Positions 1 to 11,090 of a stretch of DNA of 64,000 nt are shown piece by piece. Made by a program: the position numbers and the translations under genes. The stretch's first letter is position 1, and every line of letters begins with the position of its first letter. The notes under the pieces are model-generated. The model saw nothing but the letters and a program-made list of their open reading frames with translations, made no database searches and was not told the DNA's origin. The stretch is from Ridgeia piscesae (Eukaryota; Annelida; Polychaeta; Sabellida; Siboglinidae): positions 70,001-134,000 of the forward strand of contig JAODUO010000938.1 of NCBI GenBank assembly GCA_025642075.2, read 5' to 3'.

Positions 1-1912
1 TGGTCGCAGAGGGTGAACAGCTTAAGGGTGCGTTAATTTTTTAAAGCCCAAATCAGAAAATTATAATGGTTAATAAAAGAAGCAGAAAAAGAGTGTCTGA
101 TAAATGCGGTCAAGCGTGCGAATGCAGTTTTCAAAACTAGTTGAGAACAGACAAATGAAACTTCAGTAGAAAGGAAAGTGGTCTCAGGTTTAACGCAGGA
201 GTTGAGTTGTCCTTCAGAATTAGTGAGTCCATTACAGCTTACATATTTACCCCATGTGTAGGATATTTTACTTCCCCTGATAGAAGGGACCACTGGTTTT
301 TTAGTGTCTTTTCCGAAAGACACAGGCAAATGTGGGGTGAACGAAATTGCCTAAGTTTCGAAACGGCGGTAGGTGGGATTGAACCATCGTCCCCTCGACA
401 GTCCGACGCTCTACCGCGCGACCACCGCTCCCCACGGTTATGTTAAGACGATCACACTGCCTTGCCCCCGAGCCCCGTCGACATGTAGACATGTCCCACG
501 TAGATGATAGTGTTACCACGACTGCTGGAGGTGCCGATGATCTGCTGTGAAGACAAAGAGAGGGACAGAAGAATGTGGCAGGGAGTAAAGTCGTAACACG
601 TGGTCACAATGGCAACGAAGACGTCAAGATTATAGAAGTTACTGGTTATTTGAAAGTTTTCTTGTTTATGATCCGTCATCGGGAAGATGCGAGAACAACG
701 TCACGACTGGGGAGAACTCGATCAGGATGAAATGAGGCGATGTATTTTGAGAAATTGGTCAGAGTGAAATGACGCCACGTGTCTGGGGTTGCGCACGTGT
801 GACAATAAATCTGGTGCAACTGAAAACATACGGCAGATTATAATGACTATAGTAGACGTGTATTAATAATTCACACATGCTAGTGAGGCCCTGAACAAGA
901 CAAAGAACAGTCATCCGAGAGAGTTGGGTTGCGGAGAAGGAGGTGAATGATAAATAAGAGCGACCTGACTGCAGTGTCCAGGCACGTGTACGCAGGTCTA
1001 GAACTCAAGATGATCAGTCCAAGAAGGCATGGATAGTTGGTGGAGGGCAAATATAGCAGGGAGCAGCTGATGCACGTGGGATGCGCACTGAAGAGAGAGA
1101 CACGGAGGTGACAGAGGACGTGGAGGCAACGGGCGGGACATTGTTGTATATCGAGAGAGATGGAGGTGGCAGAGGTTGTTAAGGGGGATGCAGTGGACTG
1201 GGTGTCGTGACAAGGAGAGACATGGAGGTGACGGGGATTGTGAAAAGGGACGCAATATACAAACAATCAAATGTATTAGTTGTAGGCCCGTGCGAACTCT
1301 GTACAACTCCTGCTGATTCAATGGACTGCCTCGCCTGTTTTCTTCCACAAGCAGAATCCCTGTGCCCAAATTATATTACTACATTGGTTTGTCCATCACA
1401 TGTAGCATCACTTGTCATCATTTGTCAGTGCCATCATCAATTTAATAGTCGGGAGTCGGAACAATGATGTTTGATTTATTGGGGGGGATTGTATCAGCGT
1501 CACTCCACCTTGTCTCCGGTGTCGCGCTTCCTCGGGTATCAGAAGATAGATGGGGGCCCCGGGGAGGGGGGCGCAAATGTTTGTCACTCTCTACCGCCGT
1601 AACGTCGGCCCTTCTTCGCTGTCGGTTCGGCTCATTCGCCAAAGCGTATTCAATTTCAAACTGACAACAACAATAAAACTCTTCACTAAATATTAGCTCA
1701 GCCCCCCAAACCCACCTGGTCCCGACAGTTATGATGACTCCAGGTGAAATATTGTTGCTTCTTCTGTTTATGTCCACTCCGCTCGGTCAACCAACCGTCT
1801 GCAACCACTAAACGTACGTATGAGTAAAACTTAAACATTGCTTCGGAGTTCGTGGTGAATTGCTAATATCACTTTCCAGTTATCGGTGACAAAACCTGTG
1901 TCTTTCCCGCAG
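1..1912. other. Upstream region, no gene resolved apart from the SINE
   Basis: Beyond the SINE, this stretch holds a degenerate tandem repeat at about 1085-1240 (three copies of a roughly 60-bp unit containing TGGAGGTGACAG). The short first exon of the thioredoxin gene, needed for only about six residues, could lie here or upstream of the window. I could not choose one with a convincing donor. Confidence 0.4.
183..437 (-). repeat. tRNA-derived SINE, copy 1
   Basis: Read on the minus strand, about 437 to 370 has a tRNA-like head: an A-box-like stretch with GCGCGGTAGAGC, then a B-box-like GGTTCAATCCCACC. A unique body follows down to about 183. The body recurs, in the same orientation, near 19.42-19.53 kb and 29.81-29.88 kb, including a shared block that reads TATTTTACTTCCCCTG on the plus strand. 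A tRNA-like head joined to a dispersed body is the layout of a SINE. A free-standing tRNA gene is unlikely because the acceptor stem does not pair cleanly. Confidence 0.6.
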
Positions 1913-4696
1913 GACGAGTTTCAGGACGTGATCGACTCGGCCGGGGACCAGCTCGTGGTGGCCGACTTCTGGGCGAGTTGGTGCGGGCCGTGTCGGCTGA
2001 TGGGACCTCACTTCCACGTACGTACACCCCGCCACCACGATCTCTTTTCTTCTCTACCAGTGTGATAGCGCACACATCCCGTCGATAGCATCTTCTTTTT
2101 TGTCACTATTCTTTTTTGAACACCCCAATCCAGTATTCCCCTTTGCAGCTGCACGGTGTGAGTTAGAAGTGCGATGCCCCTGTACTTCCCTCACGCTCGT
2201 TTCCTTCCTCTTTTGTATTGCAACAATTGGTCACATTTGCTACTTTTCAGATAGTTCACCTCGTCTTAAGTTCAGCAGCCAGTCTCTCTGTCCGGCTGAT
2301 CGCAATCTCTCCCGCTGTCATCACCATCTTCACACGAATCTCATCGATACCAGGTAGTCACCCTCTGCGCCCCTTTCATCACGATTTATATCTACATGCT
2401 ACATTCCACGTCACTGCACTCTTTTAGTAGGTCATTGAAGTAGCCTTTCCAGATATTGAGCTTGTTTTGTCACGAACTTCCAATTGTTATTCTTGGTCAG
2501 CGCCCCACATTACACTTATATTCCCTGTTACAGGAGGCCAGTTTATCTAATCTCCTTTTCATTAACCTCGCAACATCTAAACTGATACACACGTTTACTT
2601 CCACGTCTCTCGCCCCGCACCAACAGGTTTCTGTGTCGTTGTCGTCTTCGTCTGTTAGCGCCGACGTGTGCGGCTCACGTGCTTGGTGTATGTCTGTTCC
2701 TCCGAAGGACCACAGCGAGCACCATTAGCTTGTGTTGTGTCGTCACACGCTCTGCTATCCTCAATTATCTATACATTCAGTCCATAGGCCGTCTGCAGGT
2801 CTAAATATGTCCTGTGCTGTCAAACCCGGTGTGTGTTCGCGTAACTCTTGGTTCTGGAAGAACGAACTAACCACTGCAAGGCCGTTTCCTGTCACTATGC
2901 CTGCATGAGCTAGACCCTGCCCTCTGCTCCTCGCTCTCCGTCCCTGTTGGCCAACACTCTCCCACAACATCTGCCATTCCATAAAACCCTCAATCCTCTC
3001 CAAAGCACCTCTTTCTACCTCATTCCCGTCGGTGTATGTATGTAGACATAACACACGCCAACTGTCCTAGTCACCAGCCATGCCACCACTAGGCGCCGTC
3101 TAACAGATCTCCCTGATAGATGCTGTCAATTCGTCCCTCTCCTCCTGTGTGTACCCTCCTTTCTCTGTCTCCCTTTTAGTTGGTTTCCTGGATGGATAAC
3201 CCTCCCAGTTGGACGGTGTCTCGGGCACCCCGGGCGCCGTAGTACTCTCGTTCAACAGGTCGTGGAATACGACCGTCAATCCCAACACCGTTGCCGATAT
3301 GGCAGTAAGACCACGCTCACCTGTTGGTGTCATTGTACCATTCAGTATATTCTCCAGGCCGACCCCGCGAGGGAACATAGTAGCATCTAATACGGACGCG
3401 TTCAGATGTAACACATAATTTTTTTCACTTTCACTTTTTCACTTTACTTTATTGTCCTTAAAAAGGATATGCATTTTACAACTCATGATCACATCTAAAA
3501 TATATGGAATGGTCTCAACAAAATGCAAATGAATTTCCAGATGTATACACTACAAGAACAATTCAACCGGGTGATATCAATACGACTCATTTAGCATTCA
3601 ACATTCTAATGGCCACCGGCACAAAACTCCTGCTATAGCGACATGTTTTACATTTTATACAACGGTATCTCCTTTGAGACGGAAGTACATGGAAGAACGT
3701 AGAGAGCGGGTGATCAGACACAGTAGCGACAGCACGAGCTTTCTTCAAAATTGCATGGTCGATTATTTCGGTGAGCTTTGGTGTAGGTAAACCAATGATC
3801 TTGGCAGAAACATGTGAGATTTTCAGAAGCCTGTTACGGTTTTTCACAGAAAGAGCAGGGTAGTAACAAATGCTGCAGTAGGTTAAGAGAGGCTCAATTA
3901 TGCTAGAAGGCGTAGAAGAAGTAGTGGATCAACAAAGAAAGCTCGTAACTTTCGAAGAACGTGCAGTCGCTGCTGAGACTTCTTTTGCACGGCTGTAACA
4001 TGCTCTGTAAATGACAATTTTTCATCTAATATAACACCGAGGTATTTGAATGAATCAACCTGTTCCACAGGTTCACCGTTGATGACAACAGGACTAATGA
4101 CAGTTCTATTACGACGGAAGTCGATGCACATTTCTTTCGTTTTGGAAACATTCAGATGCAGAAAATTGTTACTGCACCAACTAGAGAAACGTACCACTGA
4201 AGAAAGATATGACTGGTATGAGGCAAAATCATTCAAAAGAGCGAGCATGGCTGTATCATCAGAAAACCTCACAAATTGGGTAGATGAATCAACACTACGA
4301 CAGTCATTTGTATACAATGTGTACAAAAATGGACTCAGAACACAACCCTGAGGCGCACCTGTGTTGCTAACAAGCACTGGTGACTTTATGTCACCAGTGC
4401 TTGATTAATTAATTTAATTAATTACGGTACAGTCATTTCGGTCAAAACAAAAATGGGGTAACATGTATTTTCTGTATTGTATTTGTAGAAAATAGCCGAA
4501 GAAGCCGAATTCGATGATGTGATATTCATTAAAATCGACGTTGATGAACTTGGGGTAAGTAATTCAAAACGGGCGTTTGAACTGTTAACTACAGACATGC
4601 GAATAGTTCACATTTAATGTAGAGCTTTTGGTATTCTATATCGATGATGAAACGTACATGCGCACGCGCACGCCACCCCCGTCTGTCTGTCTGTCG

Positions 4697-4794
<98 letters not shown>

Positions 4795-5776
4795 TGTGTG
4801 TGGTGTGCGTGCGTGCGTGCGTGCGTGCGTGCGTGTGCGAGAACAAGGATTTATATGATGACACGAGGGGTGAGAGAGTGGTGGAGAGGGAGGAAGGAAG
4901 GAAGGAAGGAAGGAAGGAAGGAGGGAGGCAGGTAGGCTGGGAGGGAGGAAGGAAGCAGGGAGAGAGGGCGGGAAGGAGAGAGGGATAAAGATAAGATAGG
5001 AAGTGGATTTATTTTCCCAAACTGTACATAAAACATTTTATACAGGTGCAGTATACAGAAACAATCATGGAGACTCCAACTCCAACTAAGACTTACAGAA
5101 AGTCGCTACCGTTGGAGCCACCGGTTGTATTAAAAAAAAATGTTTCTGTTGAATAGAAATTAAATATGGTAAATTATATTTAAACACTGCAATGCCGTTT
5201 AAGAGGGGATATGGAGAGAGGGAGATACATGATGGCAGAGGCGGAGGCGAAGGTAGCGAGAAAGATTCCGTAGGGACGAAAGAGAACAGATGTGGATTGT
5301 TTGATCTGGAGAAAGTTCACGACACAGTCACGTGACACATGAGACATTAGACTGCTTTCCGGGTGTTACTGTTCAAAAGTTGCTGCATCTGATAGGGGCG
5401 GAAGCACTTTACAGTAGCATTCAATCACACCTAGTAAATTAGCTGAACTATGCTATCATCATATACAGCACACTATTCGAATAGTTCTTACAAATGCCAG
5501 CAATTCTTTTATCAAATTAATTTCATCTACACTATTCCGAAAACTCGCCCACGGGGCTCCGACCCCTTCGTTAAATTATGACACGTGCACGCTCTGGTAA
5601 ATTGCAAACTTTTTTCTCTACTATCCCGAAAATGAAATAGCTTAGTTGTCTACGCTCGACGGTGAGACAGACGATATATTAAAAGGAGGTATTTGGTAGA
5701 CATGACTGACAGTAAGTCTGGTAAAGACGGAGGTGCTATGGGTTGGAACAGAACAAAGAGATGGCTACACAATTCA

Positions 5777-5809
<33 letters not shown>

Positions 5810-8800
5810 TCGTCGCCGTCGTCACCGTAGTGTCACGTGGTTGGGCGAAGGCTTCAGCATGCAGTTTCCTGTCTTGCGCTGTCCTCTGTCAGATGGTGCC
5901 CTTCCAGCACTCGTCTAGTTTCCTTCTATATCGTCTCACTGGTCTTCTTCGGGATCGATTCCCTTCGTAATTGTTCCAAGTAGTGATATGCGATGTCCCT
6001 CGAATAGTTCGTAGTCTAGTGATGTGCCCTGTCCGGTTTCGGCTCTTACTCAACTGTGAAGGGTGATATGGACACAGTGAGGTAGCTTGGTGGACATGAG
6101 CGCTACGTTGTGCCGGGACGTCACGTCGGAGACTAAGTGTCACCGGACAGTACAAGCTGTGACGATGGGAAGTAGATGTGTAGGAAACTGAAGAGACAGT
6201 GTATTTTGTTCGTGTGTCACCGACACGACCTGTACGCCCGGGTAAACAAAAAGGGAAAGTACAAGTTTGGTTGGAATAAACCCAACTCTTATGAGACGAT
6301 TTGCGGGAGTGAACAGAACAGACGAGATTGGAGGAGATTTGTGTGAAAGATAGTTTCGATCTAGAAGAAGTTGGACGGCCGATGCCGCCTTAAGCATGGT
6401 GAACTGTAGCGCCACCTTGCGAATACAGTATAAACTGAGCGTGCATGCGAGTGGCCACGCGACACACAACACCTGTTGTTGGTAACATGTGCCCTTGTTC
6501 AGTGTACTTCTGACGTTCTAAATGGAAAATAAAGTTACTTATGAATGCAACTGATATATAATTATTGTGACGAGTCGACTAAGTGGATGGGAATGAGAAA
6601 AACTATCGAATAGACACCGTTCACAATGTGGGTTCCGTTGGAGAAGTATCACACGCAAACATGGAAAAGCAGAGGGAAGTGTGAAGGACAAGGGACCCAT
6701 ATCAAGTGGCCTAGCTATAACATTACGGACGCAACGAAAACAACAAAGGTGCGCATGAACATGTTGCTATCATACGAAAACACAATATTCTGTTGAGATG
6801 TTGGAGAAAAATTAAGCAGCAGCGCACCATAGCAACCTTGCCTGTATGGGTTCGAAAGTGGCTCATTGTGCCTAAGCCCGAACGTTTCTGGAGCAGTGGG
6901 GACACGACACCTAGATTTCCGGAGATCGGGAGAAGGCGAGTGAAAGAGACGGGTGAAGTAGAAAGGGGACGAGCGGGGGAGAGGAAGAGAGGTTTACGTC
7001 ATCCAAGACTAGATCGCACAGGGCCAACGGTGGTTAACTAGTAAGTTATACTGTCCACCAATTACGTCATGCACGTGGCATGACCCATAAGTCTATGTGA
7101 TCTAAACAAAAATTATTATAGCCACGCACTACGATGCACGATCTACTACGATCTTTGGAAATGCTTTGGAAGTAGTTGTTACCATCGCTTACCCCATCCC
7201 ACGTGTTCTGCTCCGTATGCGCTGTGTGTACCTTCGACCTCGCCTAGGGAGACTGGGCATGTCTACATTCCCAACTGTCTTCCGTTAGTTGGGCGATCAT
7301 AACAGCCGTGTTATGAGCTCCGATACCCAGCATTAACTCTCTCGTTTGCGCGGGCAGTTGGCGTTGTCAACGATTACAGGAAGTGACGTCATATATAACG
7401 TGTTACGGAGAAGATTGAAAATCGCGTATAATTTTATCAGCGTTATTTCATATTTGCATGAAAATATATCTTTGGCTTTCTTTTGTAATTATGCAGAAGA
7501 TAGATTCACTGAATAATAATTGATAGGTCAACAATTGGGTGACGGGAACCAATTAGATGACACAACCATACCGTGTAAACGCCACGCATGACTGGGATGA
7601 TACTTAGATTGTTAGAACTCAGTAGTGAATTTTTTTCTTAATATAAGACAAGTTAGCATCACTTGAGAACATATTCTGGTTTGTTTGATTCGCGTTTTGT
7701 AATAACTATAGTGGTGCTTGGCCAAAAAATTAGGTTTGAATGACGAGACCGTCCAAAAGTGAATCACAGGCCTTGTCTATTCAGCTAGAATGATGGCCTT
7801 GTGGGTTTTTCATACTGTTAACATTTGTTCGATCGATTTTAAGTTACCATATAGTTTAAATTAAAAAAATGTGTTGTATCACCGCACGTGCTCCACTATT
7901 AGGCTTATTGTGCTAATGTATGTCTCAGGACGAATTGATGTGTTCATGGCCCCATGCGTCCTCAAGATCCTCCGCACGGCCACGGCAAATAGTCTGATAA
8001 CGAAATATGATCAATTGCAGAAACGTCTTTGAATTGATCGTTTTTGCAATCACTTGTATTTGTCTTACTAAAAAAATCAATCTTCGCGTGCAACGCGATG
8101 AAGTATGATTAATGTCGTGAGGATTGCACATTGTTTTTGAATCTATCCGATTAACTACCGGTTTTCGTATTAAAACTTCTAAGACTATATAATGACGCTT
8201 AATTGAAAACAGTAGCTGATGCAGGGCCTATTATATCACCACAGGAGCGTCTGAGGCACCAAAAGTCATCGATTATTTGTGTCTTTGCGAAATATACCAC
8301 AGCGGAAGTAAATGTGTAACCCGTGTGAACCAACGTACATATAATTGGTGTCGCAATGTGTAAAACCAGTTCAACTGGCGTCAGCATTAACGACATAGCG
8401 CCTCTGTCGATGATCAATGTGGGCACATGGTGAAACTGGTGTATCAGAACTAATACACAGTCCACAACAGTCACTTTTGAAGGTCATAATGACTACCAAG
8501 GTAGTTTACATTACCCACTATACAAAGCGGCGATCTGGCAATAATAGACACGTTCTTTACAAAGTCGACCAGTAAGAAATGTTACTGTAGAAGCAATGTG
8601 TCAAGCAAGACGATTATCAATGTCGAATGTAGCCTGTGTGACGTGCTGTGAGAACGCGACTGTAGAGTGGTCTGCTCTGTCACAGGAACTGGCCGAAGAG
8701 TGGGAGATTCAGTGCATGCCGACGTTTATGTTCATCAAGAATGGAGAGAAGGTATGTCATATATCTTACGTAGCTTGCGTCAGCCCTACATTAATAAACT

Positions 8801-9524
8801 GTACTTCAGGAACAACCGAGCAAACACACAGTACTACATCGAGACCGCGCTCCTTAGAAGCGGAAGCAACGTGGTGGCCATGTTCCCAATACAGTAACAC
8901 ATATTTCAGACGGGAAATTACGTTTTGGTAACGTTGCACCGTAACGTTGTAGCAACGTTATAACTATATCCACTCCTGGTTACCACGGTTCAACCCCTGA
9001 CCATGTGGAAAAGTAACGTTACCACTGCGACATATTTTGTTAGCTGGAAATAACTTAAAAAGTAACTCGAACACAAACATACTGAGATCCACCGGGTCTT
9101 GAGATACAAAATCGCCCTTTAGCGGACTGTGTTACGTGTGTCACAATCACATAAAATACCATACTTCCCATTGCTTCACAAGTTCAGTTTTTAACGGTGA
9201 TAACATGCACAATCACGTAAGACACGACACACAGACCATGCGGGTTGTCCGAGTTTGTCAACTTTGTTACACACTGTGTCAAGTAATTCTCCATTTGTCA
9301 GTCTCTCGCTCCCCCCTCCCTTATCTACCTGTCCGACTGTCTCTCTCCACTCTCTTTCTTTCTCTCTCCCCCTCCCTCCCCATCTCTCGCTGTCTCGCCC
9401 TCTCCCCCTTTCCATCTTCCTCTCTCCCTATCTCAATTTAACGGCTTACTATGTTGTACAGATTGACGAAATGGCCGGAGCAAACAAAGAAAAGCTACGA
9501 GAACTGTTGATGAAGCACAAATGA
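1913..9524 (+). CDS. TXN: Thioredoxin (exons 2-5; first exon not found)
   Basis: Small cytosolic dithiol oxidoreductase that reduces protein disulfides and is recharged by thioredoxin reductase. Exons: 1913-2017, 4489-4554, 8686-8751, 9462-9524. All have AG/GT borders and are phase 0. The first ends its core with VVADFWASWCGPCRLMGPHF, which contains the catalytic WCGPC. The second encodes FIKIDVDELG. The third has the cis-proline motif CMPTFMFIKNGEK. The last ends with the C-terminal helix KEKLRELLMKHK and TGA. Together they give 99 residues against about 105 for a typical thioredoxin, so only a short N-terminal piece from a first exon is missing. Arg follows the active site where Lys is usual. 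An AATAAA at 10030-10035 is a plausible polyadenylation signal. The first visible intron holds a minus-strand LINE; the second holds compound microsatellites. Family assignment is secure. Only the first exon and true start are open. Confidence 0.93.
2761..3420 (-). other. Unassigned minus-strand open frames
   Basis: Two open frames (3100-3414 and 2761-3054) lie back to back inside thioredoxin intron 2, directly beyond the A-rich 3' end of the LINE at 3.42 kb. I recognise no domain. They could be remnants of a mobile element into which the LINE inserted, or chance frames. Confidence 0.2.
3421..4404 (-). mobile_element. Rex1-like LINE fragment, 5'-truncated
   Basis: Minus-strand reverse transcriptase remains. 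The 4377-3898 frame has the palm motifs GAPQGCVLSPFLYTLYTNDC and RFSDDTAML (the Y/F-x-DD box), then YLGVILDEKLSFTEH. The 3847-3587 frame holds the conserved C-terminus (LLKISHVSAKIIGLPTP, RRYRCIKCKTCRYS, RMLNAK, stop). A frame break separates the two. The 3' UTR runs to an A-rich end near 3421. Only the C-terminal part survives, as is usual for 5'-truncated LINE copies. The Rex1-like label rests on remembered motif resemblance. The copy is dead and sits antisense in a thioredoxin intron. Confidence 0.75.
4371..4403. repeat. Perfect 14-bp hairpin at LINE 5' end
   Basis: CAAGCACTGGTGAC, a 5-base loop, then its exact reverse complement. It lies at the 5' truncation point of the LINE and is followed by an AT-rich palindromic stretch. 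Confidence 0.8.
4681..4980. repeat. Compound microsatellite (GTCT)n-(GT)n-(GCGT)n and (GGAA)n
   Basis: Directly visible run of GTCT, then GT, then GCGT units, followed after about 40 bp by GGAA units. It lies in a thioredoxin intron. Cys-Val, Thr-His and similar open frames across it are repeat artefacts. Confidence 0.95.
5777..5829. repeat. (CGT)n trinucleotide repeat
   Basis: About 17 near-perfect CGT units in a thioredoxin intron. Confidence 0.9.
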
Positions 9525-10747
9525 TCGATCGATCACGTCTACGAAGCAGCTTACGCAATGCAGCGACCGTCCAACGAACAAACAGCTCCGACTCGTGCAC
9601 TCAACTCACTCTCGTCCTGTAACCAGCCAGTCGCTGGGACACCCTGGCACCGACGTTCAACTTGCAGCTCACAGGAAATCTCTTCGCGATCTACTAAGTT
9701 GAAAAGGGGAATAGTCTGTTCCTCTACTCGCAATTAATCAGCGCTGAAACTTGGAACTTTATTGCTGTGAAACGTACCGTCTTCTATGAAATAGAACTGC
9801 AGTCTGCTTTTTTTAATGGAGCTTCCGCGCTACTCTAGCGTCTTGTCGGATCCAATGTTTCAACGTCTCTCATGTCTTGCTGTCTCCGACCATGACATCA
9901 GAGGGAGTGCTGAAAATATCTGGATAATGTTCGAATCTGTTTATCATTTTCTTATTCAGCCTTTGACGCAGATTAAGCAGAACAGAGTGCTCACTAAATT
10001 TCCATTTTATTATCATAATTTTCAACCCAAATAAACAAACAATAATCCGTTTTAGTCCAGGTGTAATTGTAACTTTTATCTTATTTGTTTCTGCAACATA
10101 CAAACATTAAATGCCATCAGCTTCGGCATACAATATATGCATGCGTCCTTTACATGACTATATACAAATATCACAGTCTACTAAGTTTATGCAGGTATAC
10201 ATGCAGTGTGTGTATATGAATAGTGTATGCATAATAAGATCAACATGTGTGTCCATACATATGCATACTATCTGCTCTAAAGTGCGTAGAATTCCTAAAT
10301 AAACTCAATATGCAATTTGCATGTAAAAAATATACATTTGTCACAATATGAATACGATAAGCGCAAATAACTCATTTAAGTATTTCCATGTTTCACACAG
10401 TTCATGAAATACACCGAGTTGTAACTCTTATACATGTTTCTTCTATGTTCCATAATGTGTTGTGATTAAAGGCAGACTTGCTATAATGAATATCACATGT
10501 TTGTTGTACTGTGTGTGTGGTAAAATATATGGTAGATTATATACGGTGACACTGACTACTAACAGACTTGACAAAAAAGATGATCATTCCAACTTTAAAT
10601 ATCTAGACCATAACAACGCCACCAGTGATCCTACTTAATGGTGGCAGAAGATGAAAGATTTGACAGTAGCATGAAAACAGCTAAACTGAAGGCAGAAACA
10701 GAACGCCATGGCATGGGCAGGGTCGTGACTGAAGATAGATTGTCAGA

Positions 10748-10800
10748 AAGAGTGAGAGAGAGAGTGAATGAGTGAGTGAGTGAGTGAGTGAGCGAATAAG
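10748..10800. repeat. (GAGT)n microsatellite
   Basis: Runs of GAGT/GAGA in the gap between the thioredoxin gene and the minus-strand Grx-DEP-DUF547 gene. The rest of 9.53-10.96 kb is AT-rich with no supported gene. Confidence 0.85.
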
Positions 10801-10961
10801 TGAGAGATATAGAGAGAGCAAGAGAGACAAGGCTGGCAGGGAGGGGTAGGCAGGGAGAGAGGGGGCGAGAGAAGGAAAGAAAGGAACAAGAAAATTGGAA
10901 AAAGCCACCAATAAGTGACACAGCCTGCAAGGGTGCAAGGGGAAAGATGGCTGCAGATTAG

Positions 10962-11090
10962 TCATGTCTTGCGACCATGTTTGATAGTTGCGAATTAGTC
11001 ATGTCTTGCAGCCATGTCTGGCGGCTGCAGATTGTCATGTCTTGTGGCCATGTTAGGCGGCTGCAGATTGTCATGTCTTGCGGCCCTGTT
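10962..11090 (-). repeat. About 36-bp tandem repeat over the 3' end of the Grx-DEP-DUF547 CDS
   Basis: Four imperfect copies containing GTCATGTCTTGCGGCCATGT followed by a variant of GCGGCTGCAGATT. The innermost copy contains the gene's stop codon, so the repeat appears to have grown out of the end of the coding exon into the 3' UTR. Confidence 0.75.

Noticed and set aside
370..437. Functional tRNA gene on the minus strand
   Set aside because: A- and B-box-like blocks are present, but the stems do not fold cleanly and the sequence continues into a dispersed SINE body.
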